Origin: Cladocopium goreaui
Lineage: Eukaryota; Sar; Dinophyceae; Suessiales; Symbiodiniaceae
NCBI GenBank assembly: GCA_947184155.2
Contig: CAMXCT020000393.1
Span: 62,001-126,000 of the forward strand
Length of the DNA stretch: 64,000 nt
Direction of reading: 5' to 3'
Below are positions 43,701-58,700 of the stretch, one piece after another (the stretch's first letter is position 1; each line of letters starts with the position of its first letter). The notes beneath the pieces were generated by a model. That model was not told the DNA's origin, searched no databases, and saw only the letters and a list, made by a program, of their open reading frames with translations. The translations under genes were made by a program, and so were the position numbers.

Positions 43701-46700
43701 GGTGCAGTACCTGAAAGACGAATTGTTCACTGGAGGAATAAATTCATACAATATACAGTGTCGATATGTACTATCTACATCTATATACAGTACATATCAG
43801 ATCATATCAGTATTTTCTGTTGAAATCTCACCAATTGGTCTCTTTTTGTTAAAGGAATGTCTCAGGTCTTCGGTTTTTTGCGGCATATTCAGCTGATGGA
43901 TGGCCAAATGGCTGTTTCAAAGGGTGGATTCTGTGCCCTTTCTGGAGGTGAAATAGAAACGGATTTGGGACATAAAGACGATGTGCCGTGGGAAGCCCGA
44001 TGCCCGCAATGCGTGAAACATCGTGAAACCGCATGAGGCAACGTTGAAATCTGGTAAAATTCCCTGTGTTGGTTTGGTTTGATGGACATTTTAGAAGCTC
44101 GCCTAGATGATTTGCTTCGTAAAAGTATGGTTTCCTGATCCCGCAGCATGTCCCTTAGAGCCGAGGGATGGTGAGGTGGAAAAACACCACTGTTGTAAAA
44201 CCCAGCCATGGTCTTTGATGGTTCAAGCCATTGGTGGTCAGAGCCCATTTTCCCATGTTCCACCAAGGTTCTCACTGTGTTTATTCCACGCTGTATTGGG
44301 TGAGCGCTACCACCGCTATCAATGCTGCTTTCAAAGCACGGCCTATGATGCTTGGTATGGGTTTGCTTGAAACTGCGAAAAAACCAAATCAATCGACCAC
44401 AATAATCCAAAAAGTTGGTATCATGGGGATATATGGGGATATAACGGAACATATGACCATAATTGTATGTGGTATATTGTCAGGATGATTGAGGATGATG
44501 GAATAGAATGATATAATAAAAATAGTGAATATACAAATATTGGCGTTAAACATCCACAATGGGATTTTGCCGGAATATACAACCAACTATCGGATCTTTG
44601 GGTTTGTCTCAAAAACCAGTGGATTTGCGGATACCTCATTTTTAGCCAAAAAACACATATCTGGTTACCTGGTTGGTGGTTTCAACATTTTTTTTATGTT
44701 TTCCATATATTGGGAATAATCATCCCAACTGACTTTCATATTTTTCAGAGGGGTTGAAACCGCCAACCAGATATATATATATATATTCAGGATGAATCAA
44801 GTTTGGTTGGTTGATGTGTGATCTTGTATCCAAACAGATGAGTTTTGAGTAGAGGGAAGACTGGAAGAGGACCCATATGCACAAACATATAGACATACTG
44901 TATATTACATCGTAAAAACATGGATGACATTTGGTGAATGATAGGTTTTGTGTTGGCTATCTTGAGATAACATTGCATGTCCTGCCAACTTTTCAATACC
45001 TGGTTGGCTTTGGACACAACCACTGAGAGTTCGAGACTGGTGAATGGTGAACTTACTTCGGTTCCTTGGGGCAATATACTATTGTTGAAGACGACTGGTT
45101 GGGTATAAGTTACTTTCTATTTTGTTGTCCTGGGTCTTGAACCGATATGGGAGCTGTAGCCAATAATGATGGTTCAGTCTGCTTAAGAGTACACAGGCTT
45201 CTTTGTTACTTTGGGAATGTCTCATATCCTGCTAAAGAATTACATTTTAGCAGGGCATGAAAGATTGCCCATGTCTTTGGACATGGCTCACACTGTTTTT
45301 TTTCCACTTGGGGGTGTGGCGTTGTTTGTTGTATGTCCTTTCCGTGATATTTGCTTAATGTTAGTAAACCAATAATACACCATCCATATTTTGATGACCA
45401 CCCATGTATGGTAAATGTATGTAAATGTGCTGATGGTTTCCTATTGCTTTACTAACATTATTAACGTTCATTTTGTAAGATATACCCTTTAGTAATTTAA
45501 CGCTTTGCCATGGAAAATCACATTTTTGAAAGGTAAGTCATGCCTTTCATCCATTAATGGGCCAGCAGCCAAGTCTCAGGACATTGCAGCCCACTGGTCC
45601 TTCAAGTGTGCTGTGCAATTCTTCGCCCAGGCCAAGAGTTTTCTGGATGGCGTTTAGCTCCATACATTTAACATCATTTAATTTAACAATGGGAGCAATA
45701 CTTGGGGGTAAAGTTTTCAAGTTCTATATGGCTAACATGTCTAATATATAGTCTATAACCATGGTTCATGAGATTAAACCCAGAAGCTGAGACATCACCC
45801 CTATAAGATCCTATAAGATTATATATAAGCCTAGGACATCCTATTCCGAACTATATAGTTATACAGTTTTATGAACACTTACTAGTGAAACTGCACGCCC
45901 AAGCATTCATGGCCATATCCAAGTTCTGAGAATCATCTTGCACACACCATTTTGTTGGGGGTTCCACCCTTGAGGGACCAAAGTTGTGCCCAACAAAAAT
46001 GAAATCATCCTGCCAAATAAAGAGTCAATGCCGCTTCCAACAATGGATTTTTGTCCGCCTTTGACTCTAGTGCTGTGTGACAGCGGTAGAGACAACCAGC
46101 TACGCGGGAAATCACGGGGTGATGCAAGATGAGAAGTGCCGGATCGAATGCATACGAATGCATCCGAATTAAGGTGGATACACTAGTGCCCATTTAATTT
46201 GTGTATCCACTACGGACGGAATGGCATACTCATGTTTCTCTTTTTCCCATTGGGGTGACACAAATACCATGTAATCTTTGTTCACAGCAGGGCACTGGTG
46301 GCTAAAGATGCAGTAAATTTAACAGCGGGGACCCAAAAGCTGTTTCCAAGATCCTTCAGGTCTCCTGATTACGAGACCCACTGGTGGTGGCGAGTCCAAT
46401 TAACAATACGATTCCAAGTAAAACTGTGCTGTGAAAGTTTAAACTCAGTTTCAGCATATTCCAGGTTTTGATCAACAAGATAGTATTGGCACTTGGCAGA
46501 TTTTTTTCTAGGTTTCACTGGAAAGGGTAGTATGGTTTTTGCATATAATGCAAAGTCGATATGTGGTTCCAACATGGCCTGAATTCCACATTGGACCGAT
46601 TGCAAGCATAGCGCCAATTTTCAGGGCAGGGGGCACATGCACAAAGAACAGGCCAACAACGGGATACGTTTGGCAAAGTCCATTATAGCAGGTTGAAACT

Positions 46701-49700
46701 TGACTGCCCTGGGGACTCCAAGACCTTGGATGCCAGTGGCTTTTCCAAAGGTGGGGTTCCAATCAAGGAGAGCTTAAGCTAAGCAGAATCCACCTCATTA
46801 TTTGCAATAGTTTGCCGCATGCCTTTCATAAATGGATCATCAATACTCTCCACCTCAGCATGAGCTTTAGTCTTAGTGGCCTCAATCATCCATGGAACCC
46901 ATACCCTCTCCCACAAATCATGATGGTCTTGAATGTTGGGTGTGCTATCACAGTAATGACCATCACAAAGATACTCCAACATTGTTACGGCAACTTGACA
47001 ATCAAATCAATCAATGTAAGGGTGGACCCGATAGCAACGTCCCAACAAAGCACCCCATTTTGCAAACACTTCATCACGAACAATATGCACAACGATCAAC
47101 ACCTGGAACAGGGGAAGCGAAGATCTCTGTGTGTTCATTTTGAAAAGGCTGGCAGTTCACTGCAGCACCGGCTGAGATGCAACACATTTTCAAGTCTTGG
47201 TGGAACGGCAAAAAAAACAACAAAAAAAAAACGTGTTTGATAGCCACCTTATGGTATCTTATATCTATGATAATATTAAATATAATGTATGGGTACCTTA
47301 TATATTCCATGATAGCTCCCTTATATACCATTCGTCGTCGTCCACGCACTCCTCCATGATTCCATGATCCAATTGTCCCGCCAGAAAAATGGTTCGTTGA
47401 TTTGTTGAATACATAGCCCGGTGTTACCTCTATTTGACAAGCCACGATTCTAGTCAAATGATGTTGACCTCTTTACCCAAATCCATGGCTAAAGCACCAT
47501 GATGCTTGTGGTTAAGTTGATTACCCTCTGGTAAACGTTTACATAACTATGGAAAGTGACCATTGTTAATGGGTAAATCAACAAACTAAATGGCAATTTT
47601 CAACAGCAAACTGTTACTGGTTGGTGGTTTGGAACATTTTTGATTTTCCATTTCATATATGGGATGTCATCCTTCCCATTGACAAACTCATATTTTTCAA
47701 GATGGTTAAAACCACCAACCAGGTTAGTTTACCAGAGGGTATATACTGTAACTCATCTTTTCATCATCCCAAGCGTTCTACGGTCGACTTTTTGCTGAAC
47801 ACCACCCTTGGTGGCGAAAAAAGTGCAGGAGACCCATTCACAGGAGCTGATTTCCCATCCTCCCTGGGCAGCTTGGACTCCACCAGCTCCTGGCCTTTCC
47901 CAATGTTGGCAACAATAAGGGGGTTTCCTAAAATAGTGGCAAAATGGATGGTTTATAGTGAAAAGTCCCATTAAAATGGATGAGAACTGGGGGTACCACC
48001 ATTGTAGGAAATATCATCCCCCGCTAATGTACCTTTATACAATGAGTTTGTGGTCGTTTATGGAATGCAGTTTTGGGTATCATTCTATAAACCCAAATTT
48101 GGGGGGAATCGATCGGACCGGCTGGAACAAGCAAGTACATGAACCCTCCCTACTCATTCTATAAAACCAAGGTTTTGCAACCCTTTAACTCATTCCATAA
48201 AAGCCAAAATGCTCCAAAAAATGGATGTTAAATCGAAGTTAACCATCCTGGTAGATGCATTCCATAAATCCCATGGAGTGTCATGTTTGATTCGAGTAAC
48301 AGACTTGTTTCGAAATGTTTGGACCAAACATGCACTTGAAATAGCATTCTATAAACCGACATGTCCTGCTGGCTTTCCTCCTGTTTTTTTTTACTTGTAA
48401 CTAGCCAATTCATTCTATAAAGTTATTTTTTGGTGTTTTTAACCATCGAAATCTCAGATCCTTAAACTTGCCCGACCATTCCATAAATATGCCTCAGATT
48501 CATTCTATAAAAAAAGGCACCCTCAGAATCATTTTATAAACCAACATGTTTATAGAATGCAGTCAGCCACAGTGTAGGGCACATTCACGGAGGATGAAAT
48601 ATCCATACGAACATTATGAACATAAGAGGGACACATCATCAAACTCCCTGGACACGTTTGAGATAAAGAACCTTAAATGATGATAGCTTGCCATGTGATG
48701 GGTAAACTGCTAAACCCTGCTTTGTCAGGTCTTAGTGGCTTTGACCGTTGACCAACCAGAAAATGGTGAACTGCGATAGACGTATGTATCAAAATTTAAC
48801 GATTCTGCTAAGCAGACGTTTGCCAGAAAGTATTTGGTGATAAAACGTTCACAGAAACAGCGATGAAACAACTAATGTTTTACATGATTCAACCAATGAA
48901 ACAATGGTAAATCCTTGGTGAAATGGAGTGGGCTTGGGTTATTTGTTAAGACCGTGATTTACATTTATGTACGAAGCGGAAAACTATGACACCCAGCCAA
49001 ACACTAGTTCTTTGAGATGGGAAATCCACTATCGATTTAGGGTTTCGGAGATGTTCCAGTGCCATGTTCGACCGTTTTTTCGGTGACCGATTGAAAAGTC
49101 ATGAAAGGTGACCAGGCCAAAGTGCCATCAAAACCATTGTTTTAATTCATGAGGTATTCCGTTGCCAAATATACTGGCTACATCTGGCTACCTTGATTTC
49201 AGGTTTCGAAACAATGGCGATTTCTTCATAGAATATGTTCTTTTCCACAATGTGACGAACTCCAAAAAATGATAGGCAAGGCATCGACAATTGTGAATTT
49301 CCACAAAGTTTTTCCTATTGAGATGGCCTTAGGTCATTGATTTCCAGATGATGTCCGGACTTGAAAAGCCGACCAAAAAAGGACCCAAGTCTCAAGAAAA
49401 CCAAAGCCCGTGCCTCTAAAAAAAATACTGTAGGTGTTAAACAATTATTATATATATATATATACACATGCAATTCATGATCACTATATAAGACTATACG
49501 TGTATATATATATATATGTGTATATATATATTAAGCCATCATGATCCATTAACAATATCTGTTCACCATGTTCCATGAATATCTAAGGATCCAAAATTCA
49601 ATAGTCATATTAGAGTCATATGTTTTTTTTAAATATAAATCGTAATCATATTCCAGTATGATGTTGGCCAAAATCTGTGGTCTCCTAGGAAGCTATGATG

Positions 49701-52700
49701 CATTGGATTCGGTTCCTTGGCACATGGCACGGCACAGCACGGCACCGGCAGCATGGGGATATGAAAAAACCAACCATGGATTCATCCCGGAAACCCAGGT
49801 TGACATTAAACACCTTCTAGAATCCATGGTTTAGTAGTGGATTTCCGCATACTCGGGATCAGTTTGGAGGTTGTTTAATATCAGGGGGATGGGATTTTAT
49901 GTTTTTTTGGAGAAGATTGCAAGATAGCAAACCAACAACGCCTGTCGCAACCCATGATAAGATTAACAGGATCTAATGAAGCAACACTAACCAAAGGAAA
50001 TCGGGAGTCTTCGGATAGACATAGGCACACCACAACCTCAAGCCAGCACGTGTCACGCCCTCACTGAGAGGCTGAGGCTGGACCATGGGTAGAAGAACGA
50101 TAAATCTTGAATGGATATCCATCTGCGGATGTAGACTGTAACAAATACACAACAATCCAGTACCGCTGCAAAATCTTGATTTGCACAAATGATATAATGA
50201 TGATTGAGTAAATTATTTTACACTCATAGCACATATATATATATATAATATGTATGTATATATATATGGGTAGGAAAATGGTACAATAAATACTCTACAT
50301 AAGTATGGTGTAAAAAAATGATAGATACACATTATAAACGCATTATCATACATATATCTAGATGAGGGTGTCAAATATGATCAACTATGAAATGTATCAA
50401 AAATTGGGTTAATGCCTCAAAACATAGTTTATGCATCATTTTTATTGGATGAGGGTGTCAAATATGACCAAACATGTCTGTATCAAAAATGTAGTATAAT
50501 AAAGGCTATAAGCAGTGCCATCCAGGAATTCACACATATTTGATACACATTTGCCACCATTTTTGATATCAAACATATGGAGGTTTCCTAAAAAGGGGGG
50601 TACCTCGTACCAGTCATCCATGATTTTCGGAGTTTCCAGTATAAACCATCCAGCGAGCTTGGCACCCCGCCATGGCTTCCCCCCTTTTTGGGTCCTATCG
50701 CCACTCGAGGACCAAGACGCATGGCGGACATCTGGGTGACCCTTGGCACCGGCAGCGGCTCTTCGCCTTGATCGAACGCTTCCTGGGGCCGCGGCTTGGC
50801 AGCGAAAAGGGGGATTTAACCAACGAACATGGTGATTTAATCAAGAAACATGTGGATTTCATGAGATTTTAGAGGCTTCCCTTACAAAATATTGGTCAAT
50901 CACCAGTTTTCCTATTAAAATGGGGGGGGATGTTGAGGTATACCGTATACCCCATTTTCAGACAGACTGTAGGGATACCTACATACTAGCCAGTATATAT
51001 ATATATAGTATCTCAGCGGGAATCTATATTTCTATATATATATATATACAACAATTGTTGTTTTAATCTTAGATACGTAAACATGTTGGAATTTGGTTTC
51101 ATTATGTCAATGCTAATAGTTTACAAGAGATCAGAAGACATACACTAGCACAATCGATTAAACATCGCATGATTCATTGGATTGGTTTAAGGAATTGTTT
51201 ACAGGAAACCCTAATTTTTAATCGCAAAACCCATGGTTTCCTGAAGATGTTCCTCTTAAATATTCTCTATATTAATGAATGATTTGCTGAATTTCGAGGA
51301 CTGAGTCTATCTACCTGAAAACAGACGTGGGAATATTTTTCCAGAACGAGGAAAGCATGTTGACAATGGTTGATTCATGCCAAACTCCACATTGATAAAC
51401 ATGATTTTTGATGATATACTTGGGCAAAATTGGTCGCTTACTTCGTTTAGTATTGCTCACAAATGGAATAACAATGTTTTCTGCTAAGGATTTCTTACAG
51501 ACAGTGCTACTGAGTACATCCGCACTGGTCAGCTCCTTTCCAGGTCTTCCGAGAGCCTCAGAAACGCCTTGAGAGACGAATGCTTCGAGGACGACGAGGT
51601 CAGGAGGGCGAGGGACCAGGTGGGTTGTGGATCAGAGGCAAGTGGGGTCGTAACCCAGGTGTTTTCCTAAATTGGGGTATCCCTATACTATATTAAATAA
51701 ATCTATAAATGTTGATCGTATGTTAATCTTGGATGCGTTCGGGGGTACCCCACTTTCTGAACTGGAACCGAAATTGTACCATTTATATCCACTGATATCA
51801 TTAAGCCATAGAGTACTTCAAGAGCCCTGGCTATTCACCAGTTCCTAATCTTTCACCTGCAAGATCGTGGTGTGTGAAATGGGATGACCCCAGGAAGAAG
51901 CAGCAAAAATACCGCAGATTTCATTGCAACCTGTCGCTACCAGCAGATTGGCGAAGCATCATGCTATATCCCTGGATCCCTGTATCTGTTTGGCTGCTAT
52001 GTCATTCTAAGTGGTTAAATGCCAATTTGCGCTGGATCAATCTCAGGGTAACTTTCAATGCTCGAAGCCTGTTTTTGATACTTCACTAGTGCTCCAAATA
52101 CCATCTGAGAAAGCGTTTTGAAACCTTAAATACGTTGTGTCAGAAGGTGTTTTTTTGGGTTTTGGTGGTTAAATCATGTTAAATCCTAACTTTCGACCAT
52201 ATCAAATCCATTAAACCATGTAATTGTTCAGTGTGAAATCCCCAACTTTGACAGCTTTTCTCGCTTCAGCTCGATCCCATACCAGGAGATGTCTGAGCTG
52301 CAGCTCCAACGCGCGAGACGCTCGGTGGTTAGATCCACTCCCTTGGTTATGATATAAATGACGATGGTAAGTGATGGTAAGTTGGTTGGTGGTTTGGAAC
52401 ATGATTATTTATTTTCCCATCATATTGGGAATGTCATAATCCCATTTGACTATATCATATTTTTCACAGGGGTAGGTCAACCACCAACCAGATGATGATG
52501 GTAAGTGTATGTACCCTCTGGTAATTTGTTACATAGCTACCCATCAAACATGGTGATTTTCCATAGTTATGTTTGTTTACCAGAGGGTAATTGTTGGATT
52601 TAAGCACTGGCAGTAAGTGTATGTGGCAAGACCAATTAGTTTATGGTAAGTCTATGGTATGATGATGGTAATGTTGGATTTAAGGTGATTACAACTTATA

Positions 52701-55700
52701 ACTAAAATCAACCAACCATATCTAAGTCTGACCAGACTTATATAGAGTGATTTGGAGATCCAACCTTGGATTGGGTACTTGAATCCGATAGTTTTTTTGA
52801 GATAAAATGGAATATAGCCGGCTATCAAAGATTGACCATCTTGGGATATGGGTGTCTATATGTTAAGTTACATGGTTATTTCTCCTCATCCAGCTACACC
52901 AGAACGGGACAATGGGAGCATGATGATGTTTCAGACTCGCTTCGGGGGCTAGTCTCAGACAATCTCATAACTTGGGTTATATATATATAACAACAAATAC
53001 TGGTTGGTGGTTTGGAACATTTTTATTTTTCCCATCATATTGAGAATGTCATCATCCCAACTGACGAACTCCATCATTTTTCAGAGGGGTAGGTCAACCA
53101 CCAACCAGTTGAGTATCCCAAGGTGGGATTTACTGGAGAGCCCATCCGTAGTTATCCATTGGATAAACCGTTCATATTGGATGGTTTGGATGGCTTTGAT
53201 GGCTTGGATGGCTTGCTCTCCGCTATTTGAAGAAATGGAACATCCACCATGTGTAGATCATATGTCTTGGTTTTCTTCGTGGATTTCCACATGTATGTTT
53301 AAGTTTACTAGACGCGATATTTTATAGGAACCGCCCCAAAATGTTTTGGCAATGACATGCAATGACAATCACTTTGGCAGATACTATTGTATTTGATTCA
53401 AGAGAGGCGAATATGGCCTGCAAAAGGTGCTTGATAGGTGAGATGTGGTTAACATACACAGAGTAACATATTTACACACGCACAATACTAGTCCTGTACT
53501 GTTTTGGACGGGGGGAATGAATGGTCGCAATGATGATCTTGGCGCAGGGAGCTACATCAGCTGGTTGGTTTTCCCACATGAGACCTCTTCCAATTGCTGG
53601 ACCTGTCTTGCACCAAAGGCCCCAAAGCTTACCGTAGTTTGGGTGACAGCTTGGCTGTTTTGAAGTTTGATGCAGTTCGGATTTCGGATGATTTTGCGGG
53701 AACTCAAGACGCGTTCTTCATGAAGTGGTCAGGTCAGCAAGGTTTTAGCACCATTCGCCGGCACAGAAATGACATCTCCATTTCTCTTTGTATCTCTTGG
53801 TAGTAAATGAAATTGGTCTTGTCAACCAAAAATAGGATGCCACAAAAATCAATGGTTCATCCCCAGATTCCCTTGAAGCAGTCATTTTGGGCTGTATACG
53901 TGTCTATAGCCTATGTTCAACGATTTCCCCGAACTCAGGAAGTTTACGTCAGTACCTGGACTTTCACTTGCCGCATGATGAGAGCCACCCGTTGCTGGGA
54001 AAGGAGGTGGGAGCAGAAAGCTGGAGCAGTCTGAGGTGTATAGACTTACAGCGCGCTGTGTATATGCTTGCCGGGTATCTAGGAATCGCAGAGCATGTGT
54101 CCTGTGCGTGGGTCATTGTTCAGCCATGGTTGTAGGATAGTACAGACAGGTGTATGTAACAACGACATATGCTGTCAGATATGATACTCTGTGGATCATT
54201 GATATACATGGATCCAAACACTTTCTTTCAAGGTTTGGCTGGCCACCAAAATCATATCCCAAACACTTCCTGAGGAGGTATTTGAATCCATACAGGGTGG
54301 TGGCCCCCAGTAATGTGTGTTGATTTATAAACTATAAACCAAATGAACTATGGATATATCCAGTATAGCCCCACCGTTAGTTGACTTGGTTTATTGCCAC
54401 ACTTGACTAGCATTATATTATATATATACAGTAATTGCAATCACCACAATCCATACAGCCCTGTAGTTAACCCAGGTATAAACCAACCTAACTCACTATT
54501 CGGCACCACCAAAAGTATATGATATAAAGCTGTCCATATCTATATATACCTGTGATAGGTCCTTCTTTTTGTGGGTTACCCTCTGGTAATTGAACACAGC
54601 TATGGAAAATAACCCATGTGTAGATTTATGATGATATACCGTACCTATCAAAAATAGTGCTTGTTCAATAACTATGTTAGTCATTACCAGAGGGATCCAG
54701 AGGGTAAATCACTGTCTTTCTCTCAATGTTTGATGCTTGAATCCAATTGTTAACTCTGTTACGTTTACCAGTGTTTGGGGAGCGGTTCGGAGCTACGAAT
54801 AGAGTTTCCCAAGCACAAAAGCTATGTTCACTGCAAATACACACCAACAAATGGGTTAGTAGTGCTTATATATGGTTATATGTGGTTAGTAATGGCTAAT
54901 CATGATAATAGATGGTGCAGTGAACTATAGTCATGTTTGTTGTTTTATGATCCCCATGAATTATGATATTGAGAACCCTGGCTGTCATAAACCTACCATG
55001 ACCGGGGATGGTGTCTGTCACCCATAAAAAAATGGTGATGTTGTGGATGGTTTATGTTTGTGTTTACCACATTAATTAGCTATTTGAATATTAACAATCA
55101 ACAATCAGATAATATATCTATGTATACACCATGATTATCCACAATTAACCATTTGAACCTATTATATCCAATGATTATTAACCATTCACTATGATATATA
55201 TATATATATATAAACAATATCAGATTTTATATAAGCACTACTAACCATCTTGAACTGTTGATATCTATTATCATGATTAGCCATTACTAACCACATATAA
55301 CCATATATAACAATACAATGGCCATATATAATCATATAGAACCATCAGTAACCATTATTAAGCATCATTTATCGTGGACTATTAGCCTTCTATAAACCAG
55401 ATATTATATAACCATTACAAAGCTGGTTGGTGTTTTCTAGCTTTATTTTTTCCATATATTCGGAATGTCATCATCCCAAGTGACGAACTCCATCATTTTT
55501 CAGAGGGGTTGGCCAACCACCAACCAGTTATGATTGGCTTTACCCTCCAGTAAATTAACATAGACCCTGAAAATCATCCATATTTTTAATGGACACTAGT
55601 CTTCCAATCCCTATCTGCCAGGGTCTATGTTTATTTACCCGAGGGTACCTACCAACCAGCTGCGGCCAGGCAGCTGCGCGTTGTGTGGAGGCATTACCGC

Positions 55701-58700
55701 CTGCACCGGCGGAGCTCTTTGGACTCCATGCGCGAGAGGCGACGGTTGGACAACGGTTGGACGGACGTCGTTTCCATCGTATCGAAAAATAGCTGCACTT
55801 ATGGCCATTTAGTTATAAATGGAATTTTACATTCCATAAAGGTAAAGGGCCACAACTGTGGATGGTTTATGGAAAATTGTATCTAGAAATGGATGATAAC
55901 TGGGGGTACCCACAGTTTAGGATACCCCAAATGGTTGGGAATCTTCGATTTTGTTGGTTCTTTATCTGCCTGTTTTGGAAGAAATTGGGGGAATAAAGCA
56001 TCCAAGATATCAGAAACTCAATCGGTTGCAATACATGGGTACTTATCAACTAAGTAAAAAAAAAACAAATGCAGGGTAGAAAACACAGGTTGTACACAGG
56101 GAATGATCTACAAATGGTTTGATTTTGAATATCTTAGTACTTTGAGAAACAAAAAACATGTGTATATACATATTATATTCTACATTAACATACAGTACAT
56201 ATGTTGATATTTTTTTTGCGGGCCAAGCTAAAATAAAATTAGGCAATGTTAGTGCATTGTTTAATTCAAACATGCTATGAACTGCTTGATTTGAAAGATC
56301 ATCATGCAGGCATCGCCCTCCCCTGGGCGCGGGAGTTACTTTGAGAATAGAGTTTGGTAATCCCTTCCTCCTAATACTAAACGTCCCCCCCTAATAATGA
56401 ACACTGCAGGTAGTTNNNNNNNNNNNNNNNNNNNNNNNNNNNNNNNNNNNNNNNNNNNNNNNNNNNNNNNNNNNNNNNNNNNNNNNNNNNNNNNNNNNNN
56501 NNNNNNNNNNNNNNNCACAAAACACGAGTTGATCCTGTTCCATCCCAAGGTTATCTCTCCGTTCAAACTCTGCACAACATCCAGAATTATTCAAAATTCA
56601 TCCTCAACTATCCACAAGTACACATACAGGTCTAGAGGTCCATCGATTCCATAGATCTATATAATTCCATATGATATACATGATTATACATCTACAATTG
56701 TGTATATATATATGCTATGATAATTGCAATTGCACAGTAATTAGTATATGCATAACCAATATACAATTACATAGCTCCATGCTGAACATCCCCATTTATC
56801 AAGAAACGGTGTCAGGTGTTGGAGCGCATTGAAGAGGAGGAAGACGTCCAGGTCTGGAAAAGCTTGGGATTTTCAGGCCGTGTTTCTGACCCTCTGGTTG
56901 TTTTAATTTATTTGACATATTATATAGCTATGGGAAATCAGCATTTTTCATGGCTGGGGGTTGGTTTATATATATATATATTATATTTATAAATCTTTCG
57001 TTATTTTTTCAGATTTTGAACATCAATCTAGTGTTGGACGCTATATCCCCAATAGTTGGGTGATGTGAGGAATTAGGACATTTACCTGATGGGTTTCATA
57101 ATATTTTGATCATCATTTTTTTTCAGCCTAAATGGTGGCCAGGACCGGCCTGCCACGGGCTTGTACTGTGTGGGCATCTTTCTCTACGGCGCTGGCTGGG
57201 ATCGCAGGAAGTCTATCATGGTCTCGTGGCAGATCTCGGGAATTGATTCTAGTGATTTTTGTTGTGGGATTGTTCATTGGATATTCTTATTATGTGTGTA
57301 TATATATATATATATATATTCATGGGGTGAAGCTGAGATATTAATATAGGATAAATGGATATAAATGGGATATACATGGGATGTTAATGGGGTAGAAGTA
57401 GAAATTGCATTTAGTGGTCATTAATATGATATATAAATGGGATATGAATGAGATTTGTGATGGTAAGTTACTGGGATACTAGTGGGATATCAATTAAGCC
57501 GATCAGTGGCAATGGAGGGTTGAACCAATATCTGGGATGTAGGGAAGAGCATGGGATAGTGATCCTCAAGATGGGAAAATTGCTTATATTCTGGAATATG
57601 TAACCACCATGAAGCAACAATAATCAGGGTATAACCGGATATTTTTTTGGGATATCATGGGATGTTTAACCAACAATATGTTTTGGAATTTGTGTGGCAT
57701 TGTCTTGACATGTTGAAATCGGCAAAGCGGCTTAGCAGCCCCATTATAATCCAAGATTATGATTTTATGAGGGAAAACCATGTTCAGACACACCCCACGG
57801 TAGCATGTTTGATTGGAGACTGACCAGCAATGATCATCAAAGGAGATTTGAAACAGCCATGAATGCGGAGACAACTGATACAGCCATGAATGGATTGGCT
57901 GGGTATAAAATCGAAAATCTACAGCACATATAAGGTTTTGTTTTTTCACAAAAAAATAAAAAACAATATTATTAACCAAATATCCAGGTGTTTACCGTGA
58001 TGTTTTGCGTGTTCCAATGATTCCTGGGATGATCAGCATCCTTTCCCGGAATCTTTCCCATTGCTTTATGGACTCATCACTGGAGAGGTCCGACCTAGGA
58101 TGAACCTCTATTTCTAGGCGATTTCCCAATGCTCAATGGCAAGGGTTGAATGTACTGGAGGGTAAATTATCCATTCTTTGAGAACTGAGTATGAACAGAT
58201 CCTTCACTAAAGCAGGCCTTTAGAGATGCGAGAACGTTGAGTGTGTGCTATATAGTGGTGTCTTTTTACACTCTCATAAGCTTTGGTGGAGCCTCATAAA
58301 TGAATTTGGGAAGCTAAGATATAGTCCATTTCCAAAAATATCAAATACCCGCTTATAAACCCTGGTTTAGTCCTGGATCCTATTTATTTTGGGTCCCTTA
58401 TATACTGGGAGGGGTTTATTTCTGTTGATATCTTTCTTGCTGGCGGACCCTTAAAAAGTCTTGGCCGCCAGGCTGACTGCCGTCCCGATGAGTTGTTCTA
58501 TCGCATGCCTGTGATTCACTTCATCCCCACTGCGGACCGTGGTCAAAGGGTGGGTCGTTTACGGCGGTCGATGGGGCAGCCGTTGCCCAGTTTGAGTGGC
58601 GAAAAGTCGTGGCAATCCATTGCACTGTTTCCGAAAAAATTGATCTCCTTCCGCCCCCATCATTATCCATTATCAACCTTTATGCAACCAGCAAAGCAAA

